A DNA stretch of 64,000 nucleotides, taken from positions 2,604,001 through 2,668,000 of the forward strand of contig NW_008805064.1 of NCBI RefSeq assembly GCF_000004825.1. The letters are read 5' to 3'. Position 1 is the stretch's first letter. Each line of letters opens with the position of its first letter. Source of the DNA: Heterostelium album PN500. Lineage: Eukaryota; Evosea; Eumycetozoa; Acytosteliales; Acytosteliaceae. The position numbers and the translations under genes are program-made. Below the pieces are notes generated by a model. The model did not search any database, had not been told where the DNA came from, and saw nothing but the letters and a program-made list of their open reading frames with translations. Positions 12,766 through 21,523 of this stretch are shown here, in pieces.

Positions 12766-13046
12766 AAATTTAAAAAGAAAACAACTAATCCTAAATTCAC
12801 AACCATCTTACGACACCACACCCACCAACACCATCAAAAAAAACACCACCAGAAACATCTCCAATGATATCAGGAACCAACAATAGCATCATGATTTTTG
12901 TTTGTTTTTGTTGTGTAGCGATGACCTAAATATGTGCCATTTTTCAAAAAAAGAAAAATCAAAAAAACAAAAAACAAAAAACCCTATTTGTTGTGACTGC
13001 ACGATTTTTTTATTTTTCGGATTAGATACTGGGGCACACACACCTT

Positions 13047-13122
13047 AATTTTAATGAAAAAAATCTAAAAAATCCAATTACAAAGGTGCTTTTTTTTTGG
13101 TTTTTGCAGTTTCATTAAAATT
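13047..13122. repeat. 13-bp perfect inverted repeat
   Basis: Arm AATTTTAATGAAA at 13047-13059 is exactly complementary to TTTCATTAAAATT at 13110-13122, with a 50-bp spacer. The CACC just before the left arm and the GGTG inside the spacer could add alternative pairing. AT-rich arms arise by chance more readily here, so function is uncertain. Confidence 0.5.
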
Positions 13123-13159
13123 TTATTTTTTTTGATTTTTTTTTTTCACTCTTTTGGGT

Positions 13160-13400
13160 GGTCAAGAAAACAAAGATCTAGATTTCTCAATGAGTTGGAT
13201 TATTTGAATGATTTTTCTTCGCCTGGAGAAACTCCAATTAACGATCGTTGGCAGTAAACAAACACCAACCCCCTCAAAGGAAAGGTCTTTGCTGTTTCGG
13301 TCAAGTGATGAATGCATGCTGGTAATGCAATGTTCCAACCAGTCGAAAAATCATAGAGGTTTCTGTGACACATAGATATTTTGGCACTTTTTCCAACCTT
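13160..13400. other. GC-elevated noncoding island 2
   Basis: Between two T-rich runs lies about 240 bp of balanced composition with blocks such as TTCGCCTGGAGAAACTCC (13219-13236) and AAGGAAAGGTCTTTGC (13277-13292). No long ORF covers it and no tRNA A/B boxes are seen. Like island 1 it may be a structured RNA or a conserved regulatory block. Confidence 0.25.
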
Positions 13401-13589
13401 GAAAAGATTTTTTACTCTAATTCCACCGAAATTGAATCATTGACCAGTTTTGACCAATTTTTAGGGTACCAGAGACACAACAAACCTGATGTCACACCAG
13501 CAAAAATCTTTACTTTTATTTTCTGTGACATGTATTATTAGAGCTCTACAAAAAAGGTTAGAAACGAAACATTCTCTACACTTCGTTTT

Positions 13590-13960
13590 CTATACTCCCA
13601 ATACGGAGAGGGTGGTTCTTTGTTTTTCACTCCAGGGTCTTATATAATCAATACTTATTAGGTGCTTTTAAAATTATTTTTGTTTTGTTTTTTTTATTTT
13701 TTTACAATTTGTAATTCATCTTTGCAGAGATTATCGGTACCAAAAATTGTTGTTGAGTTTTCTTCCAACTCGGCGTGACGACGTGGACCCAGTTCATAAA
13801 TAAAAAACAGTATGGTAATCTATGGCAGTCAGAATCACCATGGTACGCGTCAACATGCCCAAAAACTATCGCCTGTGTTTGGCTCCTACGAACTCCTTCA
13901 CCCTAGGAGTTCCTGGTCTTAACTCTACCTTTTCATCTTAAGAGAGTTTTATCGTCTGAA
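13590..13960. other. GC-elevated noncoding island 3 with hairpins
   Basis: About 370 bp of raised GC, interrupted by a T-rich stretch near 13670-13710. Hairpins include GAACTCC 13890-13896 with GGAGTTC 13906-13912 (9-nt loop) and GAGTT 13755-13759 with AACTC 13767-13771, the latter followed by a GC-rich CGGCGTGACGACGTGGACCC block. No frame is open over it. It is the most RNA-like of the three islands, but unidentified. Confidence 0.3.
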
Positions 13961-14459
13961 ACAAAAAAACATCAGATTTTTTATTCTAAAATCATTTGTT
14001 TTTGCAATAAACAACAAATTTATGAATCATCACTATGATAGTGAAAGAAGACCCATGAAATTCAAGAAAAAAAAATCTTATTTTTTTTTTTTTTTGTTCC
14101 AATCTTCATCACCTTATTTTTTAATAATATTAAATTAAATGATTAATAAAATATATTTACAAATTAATTTATTATTTTTAAAAAAGATATTTTGGTTTTT
14201 TTTTTTTTGGCTTATGATTTAACTATTAGATTGATCTATTGTTTCAAGATTTGAACTAATCGATTTTAACACCTTTAACCAATTACAATAGTTTATTATA
14301 CTGCTCCAACTCCATCTCCACTGTTTTACTAATAGTAAAAAATCTACCTTTCACAATCAAATTAATTTTTTAGATTTGGTCAAAACAGGGCGACCTATTT
14401 AGTTGAATTTTGGTTTAGGTGCATGTGTGAACCATTTTTAATAATTGAATTGATATCTT

Positions 14460-14486
14460 TTATCTTAATAGATTCAATTAAGATAA
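14460..14486. repeat. 10-bp inverted repeat
   Basis: TTATCTTAAT at 14460-14469 pairs perfectly with ATTAAGATAA at 14477-14486 across a 7-nt loop. It could form a short hairpin or be a symmetrical binding site. TATCTTAA-like words recur nearby. Confidence 0.45.
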
Positions 14487-14599
14487 TCTTTAATTGATCC
14501 AAAAAAAAAAAGAACCATGGCCATTCCACATTTGTTTAAGAAAATATCCAAATCCATCTAGAAAAAAAGTTAAATATCTTGAGGAGATAAAATCGGGCG

Positions 14600-14640
14600 A
14601 AGGTTGAAAATAATGATAGTGGAGTGTCTTTTTCAACCTT
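14600..14640. repeat. 11-bp inverted repeat
   Basis: AAGGTTGAAAA at 14600-14610 is complementary to TTTTCAACCTT at 14630-14640, leaving a 19-nt loop. It is more GC-containing than the other repeats in this gap and so less likely to be chance. It lies about 900 bp upstream of the CBM49 gene. Confidence 0.5.
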
Positions 14641-15477
14641 TATCAAAAGATTACAAATATTTTCCAATCTTGGTATAATTCCAAATCCCTATTTAACTCC
14701 TATTTAGCCCATTAGCAAAAAAAAAAAGAATATAAAGATATTTTTATTTTGATCCTATGAAAAAAAAAAAAACAAAAACAAATAATTAATCTTTTTCCAT
14801 TGTAAAAATAAAGATATTATAATCTTTTTTTTTTTTTTTTTTTTGGATTAGTTGTTAATTAATTATCTTTGTCAAATTAATAATATTAAAGTGTAGTGTT
14901 TGTGAGTTGTTGTTTTTTTTTTTTTCATTTTTATTTTTGTAAACAATTAATTAATTGTTTCTCCTTACGACATCCTTCGTTATAATTTAAAGATATATCT
15001 TTAGAGTTTTATTTTTATTACTATAAACACTAATATTTCTAAAATAGTAATTTTCTATGTTTTAAAAAGTTTCGTAATCATTCATTTATCATTTATTTAT
15101 AGTTGTGTTTTGATAGATGGAGTAGCTATATCTAAAGAACTTAAATACATTTAAATTTAAGCATCATTTGATAATTCTTTTTACAAGAATGATGACATCT
15201 TTAATTTGTTGGTAAATTTTATCATTATTTTAAGAATAAAAATTTAAAACCCTCTAGAATGATATGGTTAAGGGTATAAAGATATCTGATAACATTTCAA
15301 AAAAATCATATTATTATGCACCATCCTATCGTGTTATTACTGACAATTAGTATTGATACTGAGTTGAATGTGCTATCAAAATCAAGTTTCTGACTTGTGG
15401 AGGTTAGCAAAACAATATGGAGGAACAATAGCTATTTAAACAATTCATTTCTGGTAGTTTATTTCCATCATTCAAAG

Positions 15478-15485
15478 TATAAAAG
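15478..15485 (+). promoter_or_regulatory. TATA box of the CBM49 gene
   Basis: TATAAAAG lies 45 bp upstream of the ATG at 15530, at the position and with the sequence usual for strongly expressed dictyostelid genes. Confidence 0.6.
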
Positions 15486-15529
15486 ATTAATAGTTATATA
15501 TATTAAACAATTTGAAAAGCTTTTAAAAA

Positions 15530-16228
15530 ATGAAGTTAACATTTGCCATTCTTGCAACTTGTCTAATTGTTGCTCTTGCCAACGCAGGTGACGTCGTAGT
15601 CGAAGAACAACTCAGCCAGGATTTGCTGTACCGTCAGGGTCAACAATACCAAGGACAATATAATCCATATAATCAATATGGTCAGCAATACAACCAAGGA
15701 CAGTACAACCAAGGACAGTACAATCAATACAACCAATACGGTCAGAGATACAACCAAGGACAGTTGTACAACGGAAACTACCAACAAGGACAACAATATC
15801 AAGGACAGTATCAAGGACAACAATATCAGAATCAATATCACGGACAACAATACCAATGCCAAACTCAATGCAATAACCAACAGTTCTGTTATCACAACGG
15901 TCAACAACCACAATGTTTAGCTCAAGGTGACTGCAAAGTATCGCTCTCCCAAGAGGTGACCAGCACTTTCAATGAGAATGGACAGACCTTCTATGTAGTT
16001 CAAGTCGATATCCACAACAACTATGGTGGACGTGTTGTCTCATTGAACATGCGTGCCAACAATCTCCAACTCAGAAACTACAACGCAGTCTACAACATTC
16101 AACAAGCAGGTAATGATTTATGGCTTGGTAACGGACAAACCATTGATAGAGGACAAACACTCTCATTCAGTGTCATCGTATTGAATCCAAACATTGAAAT
16201 CTACGTTACACACGTCGTTCAACAGTAA
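15530..16228 (+). CDS. secreted cellulose-binding (CBM49) matrix protein
   Basis: Single exon, 232 aa. Residues 1-19 are a clear signal peptide (MKLTFAILATCLIVALANA). Residues about 37-110 are a low-complexity linker made of GQYNQ/GQQYQ units. A Cys cluster follows (QCQTQCNNQQFC, then CLAQGDC), and the last 95 or so residues match family 49 carbohydrate-binding modules: KVSLSQEVTSTF, then NGQTFYVVQVDIHNNYGG, then an NDLWLGNGQ block and a beta-rich end. CBM49 proteins of social amoebae bind cellulose in the slime sheath, stalk and spore coat, so this is most likely a structural extracellular-matrix protein. A TATA box and a polyadenylation signal frame the gene. Its GC is higher than its surroundings, consistent with strong expression. 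Confidence 0.85.
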   Translation: MKLTFAILATCLIVALANAGDVVVEEQLSQDLLYRQGQQYQGQYNPYNQYGQQYNQGQYNQGQYNQYNQYGQRYNQGQLYNGNYQQGQQYQGQYQGQQYQNQYHGQQYQCQTQCNNQQFCYHNGQQPQCLAQGDCKVSLSQEVTSTFNENGQTFYVVQVDIHNNYGGRVVSLNMRANNLQLRNYNAVYNIQQAGNDLWLGNGQTIDRGQTLSFSVIVLNPNIEIYVTHVVQQ

Positions 16229-16278
16229 ATCTTGAACTGCAGCATCTGCACCTCCAAACCACTCTAACTCAAAAGAAA

Positions 16279-16284
16279 AATAAA
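16279..16284 (+). terminator. polyadenylation signal of the CBM49 gene
   Basis: AATAAA lies 51 bp after the stop codon, followed by AAAG-rich sequence. The ankyrin gene converges from the other side only 80 bp further on. Confidence 0.55.
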
Positions 16285-16364
16285 GAACTTTAAAGAAAGA
16301 ACTTTAAAGAATTTTTATCATTTATAAATACAACTATATATTGTTAGCCTTATTTTATTTCCAA

Positions 16365-18701
16365 TCAATCTACCAACAACGGTAAGATTTCATTAGTTAT
16401 TCTTTGTCTGATGTATTGAAATATTCTATAGTTGAGTAATGTCTCTTGTTGTTCGACTGTGACTGTATTTATGAGAGTATTGTATAGGGATCTAGGGAAT
16501 GCCGAGTGGTTTTTCTTGATCAGACAGTCCAGTAAGTAGTTGGCTGTTTCGAAATTACCACCATATATCGAGCCAAAAAGACTTGCGTTGATGTTGTCTC
16601 CAGCACGACCGAAAATATTCTTATCAAAGTGATTGTATTTTACTTCCTCCAATAGAAATACAAGTAGATCGATTTTGTTGGTGGTTATCAATGAGTGGAT
16701 CGTATTTAAATCAATACTGATTTTACAACTGGTTGACTCTAGATACCACTTTGAGAAAAATAGCTTCAACTGTGACAGATTCTTTATCGCTGATATTCTT
16801 TGTGTTTTCTGAAATTGCGAGGATTGTACGTAATCGTCATCATCGTCGCTGCCATATAGCTTCTTAGAAAAAGTGTTGCGACTATTTTGAATCTCCATTA
16901 GACTAGCAAGATGATGGCTCATTTGAATCTTGTCGGTGTTCAACATTGACGTGTCTACCTGTGTATTGATACCAGTTCGATGGATGTATTCTACAGCTTT
17001 GAGATGACCCTGTTTAATCGCTTCTACAAGTGACTTTTGGTCACCTTTGATATTGTGTTCACTGGTGAGATACTGGAGTATATGAAGTTGTCCACGTGCA
17101 GCAGCAGTATAGTAACATTTTTTCAATTCATCCGAGTGTATTCCTTTTGAGCAGTGTTCCACGATATCAAGACATCCAAAACCAGCTGCCGTATCCAAGT
17201 ATGAAGATGAATATTTTGATACATCACTATCGGATGAATAGAAAGTGAATAAGTATCGCAGCATCTCCTCTGATGTCCTGGCAGCCTCATACACCTGGCT
17301 TGGAGCCAGTCTCAATGGATGATTTGGAAAATGATGTAGCCGCTCGAGTATCTCTATTAAGTCGGCGGGTGGTGTCGGATTTAATCGTCTCATTTTCAAT
17401 CCAAATGCAATTCCTTGTCCAACAGCTCCAGTATTGTTAATCACATATCTAATGTACAGTTCTAGCGTCATTTCAAGATGTACATATCCGACAGCATTCT
17501 GAAATAGTTTAACAATGCTGGCATACGTTAGGCAATTACCAAATTGGGTCATCGCCAAATCAAACAACTTAATGTCACCAAGAATAACGGCAATGTTTAT
17601 CGACTCGATATCGAATGTGTACTTTCCCAACTTTAGATATTGAAACAATTCCATATGTTTGTCCGGAGATATCTGATCGGATACTAGTAGATTATTATGA
17701 AGTTGTGTCGTTACAATTCCTATGTAGCTCTTGTAGACCGGTAGTTTGGAAAGGTAGTCAAAACAATTGACATTACAATATCTGATTGCAGTCGACAACG
17801 ATGACTCGGTTCTTCCAATACAGTCTATATCTTTCTTGGTAAACGGTACTTGACTGACAGAAGTCAACTTCTTTTCATTCTCCATTAGGAACTTGAGCAG
17901 CTTCAAATTGCCAAATCGACAGGCATGCACCAGAGACTTGTAGGTACATTGTGCATCGACGGACTTGTTTCTTACCAATGTGAATATCATGTCGTGTAGT
18001 TCACTATTGGCTGCAAGTAGATCGATTGATTCGTTCGACAATCCTTCAGGTCTCTTGTCAAGGATAAAATCTATGAGTTGACGGTTTCCACTCTTAATAC
18101 CAGCATCGAGCACCTTTTTGCTAAAAGTTGCCCAACCATCGTTTTCATGAAAGTATTTGATCAAATGAAGATGACCATTGGCAGCTGCATTAACAGTTGC
18201 TTCGCCAGTCGGTAAGATATCGGCACGACTCTTCCTCAGCCACTCGATGACATCTAGACGACCGGCCTGCGCAGCACTAGAATAACATCGCCATGTAATC
18301 GATCTTGGCAACAGACTATTGATTCTCTCAAGTAGTGAGATCGGTGCACTCGATGCAACTGCTTTGTCAATGACATCGGTTGTGAAGAAACAGTATTGCA
18401 ATGAGCCAACACTCCTGTTGGCAAGCAACAACTCTATGATATCGAATCGTTGTTTTTCGAATAGTATTGACAGTGATTCAACTGGCCAATACAACAGCCG
18501 ATAGCATAGATCATCAGTACTGACGCCATCCAACAATATCTTATTCCTCAAGATTTCGAAACTCCCTGTTTGCACCAGCCATAATGCATCGTCAATCTCA
18601 TTATTTCTGTACTTGCAAGCATATAAATGGTGACCTTCATGAATGAAGTGTACCACTCTTTGAAATATATACTTGTTATTTATAATATTTTTAAATCTCA
18701 T
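16365..18701 (-). CDS. ankyrin-repeat protein of the dictyostelid family
   Basis: Single exon, 778 aa from the preferred ATG at 18701 (MRFKNIINNKYIFQRVVHFI); an in-frame ATG at 18761 would add 20 hydrophobic residues. The start resembles the N-terminal NNKYIFQ...V block common to this family. The rest consists of degenerate ankyrin units, clearest at AAQAGRLDVIEWLRKSR, ANGHLHLIKYFHEN, ACRFGNLKLLKFLMEN, AARGQLHILQYLTSEH and AIKQGHLKAVEYIHRTG. Dictyostelids carry many such proteins, usually of unknown function, presumably protein-interaction scaffolds. A short Asp run (SDDDDDYVQ) sits about two thirds in. No enzyme domain is visible. Confidence 0.8.
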   Translation of the reverse strand: MRFKNIINNKYIFQRVVHFIHEGHHLYACKYRNNEIDDALWLVQTGSFEILRNKILLDGVSTDDLCYRLLYWPVESLSILFEKQRFDIIELLLANRSVGSLQYCFFTTDVIDKAVASSAPISLLERINSLLPRSITWRCYSSAAQAGRLDVIEWLRKSRADILPTGEATVNAAANGHLHLIKYFHENDGWATFSKKVLDAGIKSGNRQLIDFILDKRPEGLSNESIDLLAANSELHDMIFTLVRNKSVDAQCTYKSLVHACRFGNLKLLKFLMENEKKLTSVSQVPFTKKDIDCIGRTESSLSTAIRYCNVNCFDYLSKLPVYKSYIGIVTTQLHNNLLVSDQISPDKHMELFQYLKLGKYTFDIESINIAVILGDIKLFDLAMTQFGNCLTYASIVKLFQNAVGYVHLEMTLELYIRYVINNTGAVGQGIAFGLKMRRLNPTPPADLIEILERLHHFPNHPLRLAPSQVYEAARTSEEMLRYLFTFYSSDSDVSKYSSSYLDTAAGFGCLDIVEHCSKGIHSDELKKCYYTAAARGQLHILQYLTSEHNIKGDQKSLVEAIKQGHLKAVEYIHRTGINTQVDTSMLNTDKIQMSHHLASLMEIQNSRNTFSKKLYGSDDDDDYVQSSQFQKTQRISAIKNLSQLKLFFSKWYLESTSCKISIDLNTIHSLITTNKIDLLVFLLEEVKYNHFDKNIFGRAGDNINASLFGSIYGGNFETANYLLDCLIKKNHSAFPRSLYNTLINTVTVEQQETLLNYRIFQYIRQRITNEILPLLVD

Positions 18702-19267
18702 TTGAATTATCGCTCTAACAATAACTATTCCCAAAATAAATTTGCAAACCACCACCCTCATAATAAAAAATTATTCTTATTCGAATCACACCTCACACAA
18801 CAAAAAATATTTAATAACCGACTTTAAAGTGTGTGTAATGTTATTATCCTCATGAAATATTTTTATAAATATCTGTTAACACGGATTACTTCGAAATAAA
18901 CACAATGTTTATTGATAGATGGCTGTGAGTAGATAATAATAGATAATCAATCACAACAAGAGTATTTTCATTCATGTACATATATATAAATAAAAAACAA
19001 TTTAGCTACTTTATATAATAAATTCATTCTATTGGCGAATGATATCAAAAATTATTATTACTGTTTATAGTAACAAAACTAGAAATCGAGAACAACTTGG
19101 TTGAATTATATAAATAATAATACTCAAAAAAGTGAATACTAACATAATTTGTTATTTATGAAATTGGATCTTTACTTTAAAGTAGAGATTGATCATATAA
19201 TTTGAATAACATGACACTAATTCGTAGGTAAAAGATTAATTTTATTATTTTAAAAAAGAGTTTATAC
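18702..19267. other. AT-rich intergenic gap upstream of the ankyrin gene
   Basis: A 566-bp gap holding the ankyrin promoter and the 3' side of the putative small gene that follows. I see no convincing exon or structured element in it. Confidence 0.4.
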
Positions 19268-19484
19268 TTAAAATATATTTGTATTCTTAGAATCTATTAC
19301 TAATCTTGGAAGAGTTTCATCGTCATCTTCAATCAAACAATCCATTAACAGTAGCGAAACTGGAGAAAACATTCAACAAAATGAAAACAAACCTACAATT
19401 GTACCTTTGATATTGTTGTTTCTCTTTCGTCCAGATCTCTTTGATTGGATTGACTAGTTGGAAGTTAGACTTCTTTAACATCAT
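19268..19484 (-). CDS. putative 59-aa spliced protein
   Basis: Two short exons, 19484-19397 and 19359-19268, join in frame across a 37-nt GT-AG intron. The peptide begins MMLKKSNFQLVNPIKEIWTK, continues EKQQYQRYNF, and exon 2 reads SLLLMDCLIEDDDETLPRLV to a stop. The composition, an amphipathic basic helix followed by an acidic DDDE patch, looks coding, and the frame is open on both sides only when spliced. Against it: the intron is very short for this genome, and the opposite strand also has an open frame here. I do not recognise the protein; the size would suit a small subunit of a larger complex. Confidence 0.4.
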
Positions 19485-19891
19485 GTTTCAATAAAATAAA
19501 TAAATATAAAAATAAAAAAAAGATAGGTAAATTCAACCATTGTTAGTTGTCTTTGCAAAAAAAAAAAAAAAACAAATGCGTGACGGTGGCAACTAGAAAA
19601 AAAAAAAAAAAAAAATAAGGGGGTAACTGAATGAAAGGTCAAATTTGAGATTTATTTGTTTGTTTGTTGTTGCAGTCAGTAATTGGTCTAAAATATATAA
19701 TATTATAATTATAGAAGTACACACAAATAATAATTTCATTAAAGAAATAAAATACATATTTATTTATTTTCTTTGGAAATTTGATTAATTAATGATTTCT
19801 TAAGAAATCAACCAATTTTTTTTTATACATATATTAATACAGATACAGTAACAACAATATTGTTGTTAATTAATAATAATCATAGAAATCA
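19485..19891. promoter_or_regulatory. divergent gap upstream of the SLC35B1-type gene
   Basis: A 407-bp gap with two long A runs (near 19560 and 19600) separated by a short GC-richer block (TGCGTGACGGTGGCAAC). It holds the promoter of the transporter gene and probably that of the small minus-strand gene. Confidence 0.4.
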
Positions 19892-21199
19892 ATGACAGTC
19901 GTTCAATCATCGAAAGTTCTGAATAACAATCAGAATAAAACAGGTAAACAAAACGAGCAACACTACACAACCAACAACAGTGATAATGAAAAACTAAATA
20001 ATAAAAATATCGACAATGGGATCAGCAATCTGCTTGTTCACGAGCATAAAAAGACAAGTAAATTTCAAATGGAGATCATGTTTTTGATATGTGTTGCCGG
20101 TATATATGTATTCTATCTTTTATATGGTGTCTATCAAGAGAAACTGTATGTATATCAAATCAATATCCTACATCAAGCATTTAGCAAAGTTTATTAACAT
20201 TGGTATTTCATAAAATAGTAATATAATACAATATAATGGTGAAAAGATTGGACAGTTTACAGCATTTTTGTTGGGTCTTCAATGTTTGGTCAACTACTTG
20301 TCGGCTTTGGTCGTAAAGGTAGCCACCAAAGAGAAGAAAGACAATACACCAATCTCTGAATATAGAAATACAGCGTTGCTCATTGTTATTTCCACATTTC
20401 TCTCGAATACCTCGATTCGTTACATAAGCTATCCCACTCAGGTGTTGGCAAAGTCATGTAAGCCAATTCCAGTGTTGGTGATGGGAGTTCTCTGTTTCAA
20501 ACGTCGTTACTCTGCAATGAAATATTTCATTGTGCTCGTTATCTCGATGGGTGTCGCCATGTTTATGTGGCCATCAGGAAAGAAGCATTCCACAACTTCA
20601 GTGGAGTTTGATTCCAATGTCATCTTTGGAAACCTGCTATTGTTGGGATCACTCCTCTTGGATGGTGTAATCGGTCCATCACAAGATCAATACGTAAGAG
20701 TCTACAATCCATCATCGAACAGTATGATGCTTTACACCAATCTTTGGAATACTTTCTTTATGTTTGCAAGTAAGTATTATTTGATAATATTTGAATCATT
20801 CACCAACAACAACAACAACATTGGTTGGCTAATAATAACATTTTATATTAATATTAAATTCATTTATTATTCTTAGTTTCTGCAATCAAAGGAGAGATTG
20901 TACCAGCAATTCAATATATCATTAAATATCCAGAAATCATTGGACCAATCTTTATTTTCTGTATCACAAGTGCACTCGGACAACACTTTATCTTTTTGAC
21001 GACAAAGAACTTCAGCGCTCTCACATGCACAACTGTAACAACAACTAGAAAGTTTTTCTCAATTCTTATTTCAATCTTTTGGTTTGGACACTCACTATCG
21101 GCCCTTCAGTGGTCGTCCATAGCATTGGTTTTCTTAGGTTTATCATTGGACGTAGTTCAATCATACTTTATGAAACCATCGAAATCAAAAGTACAATAG
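19892..21199 (+). CDS. nucleotide-sugar transporter, SLC35B1 type
   Basis: Exons 19892-20145, 20219-20769 and 20877-21199 join into 375 aa. A polar 55-residue N-terminus precedes about ten membrane helices of the UAA transporter family. Diagnostic stretches are YGVYQEKL, SIRYISYPTQVLAKSCKPIP, KYFIVLVISMGVAMF, LLLLGSLLLDGVIGPSQDQY, SALGQHFIFLTTKNFSALTC and TTTRKFFSILISIFWFGHSL. These match SLC35B1/UGTREL1, an ER or Golgi carrier variously described as a UDP-galactose transporter or an ATP/ADP exchanger of the ER. The C-terminus (KPSKSKVQ) is Lys-rich but not a canonical KKxx signal. Substrate cannot be read from the sequence. Confidence 0.87.
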
Positions 21200-21523
21200 G
21201 ATAATTAAGAATAACGATTATAAAAATAAACAAAAAAGATCAATTACAAAATAGATAAGATAAAGATTTTTAAGAAGACCAAAGCTTAGGATCACGTCTA
21301 AGTAATCCCTATTATATGGTCTGACTTTTAGGTAATAGAACAGGAAATTGAAAATTAGAATGATCTTGGTTGATAACAAAGATAATTCAAAGTTGATAAA
21401 CGTATGTAATTTAGGACTTTCTTGGTAAAATTAACCAGTTTTTATTGAGGATTAAAAAAAAATTATTATGAGTGATTAATATACTATTATTGATATTAAT
21501 AAGATAAGATATTGATTCTTTTT
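21200..21523. other. convergent 3' gap
   Basis: A 324-bp AT-rich stretch between the transporter gene (+) and the P450 gene (-), holding both 3' ends. No further feature is seen. Confidence 0.4.

Larger units (their letters stand above)
11436..15529. other. 4.1-kb noncoding region with motif cluster, GC islands and inverted repeats
   Basis: No convincing coding exon is found on either strand between the start of the coiled-coil gene and the CBM49 gene, which diverge. The gap is about five times longer than most others here. It contains the seven-copy GGGAAAAA cluster near 11.5-11.8 kb, stretches of clearly raised GC between 12.55 and 13.97 kb, and several inverted repeats, all listed separately. 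The rest is homopolymer-rich AT sequence, with long A or T runs near 12190, 12450, 13090, 14080, 14200 and 14825. Confidence 0.6.

Noticed and set aside
12545-13960. tRNA, 5S, spliceosomal, U3, SRP or RNase P RNA genes in the GC islands
   Set aside because: No tRNA box A/B or cloverleaf, and no conserved core of these RNAs could be aligned by eye; GGAAAGG words resemble an RNase P/MRP core only superficially.
15563-15920. Leu/Ile/Val-rich minus frames and an Asn/Thr-rich plus frame over the CBM49 gene
   Set aside because: They are frame and strand shadows of the GQYNQ repeat.
18702-18761. Upstream ATG of the ankyrin gene
   Set aside because: It would add 20 hydrophobic residues before the family-typical NNKYIFQ start; ATG 18701 is preferred, though 18761 is not excluded.
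19264-19460. Plus-strand frame reading ESITNLGRVSSSSS, then RPDLFDWID
   Set aside because: No start or upstream exon in phase with a usual donor; it is antisense to the better minus-strand spliced frame.
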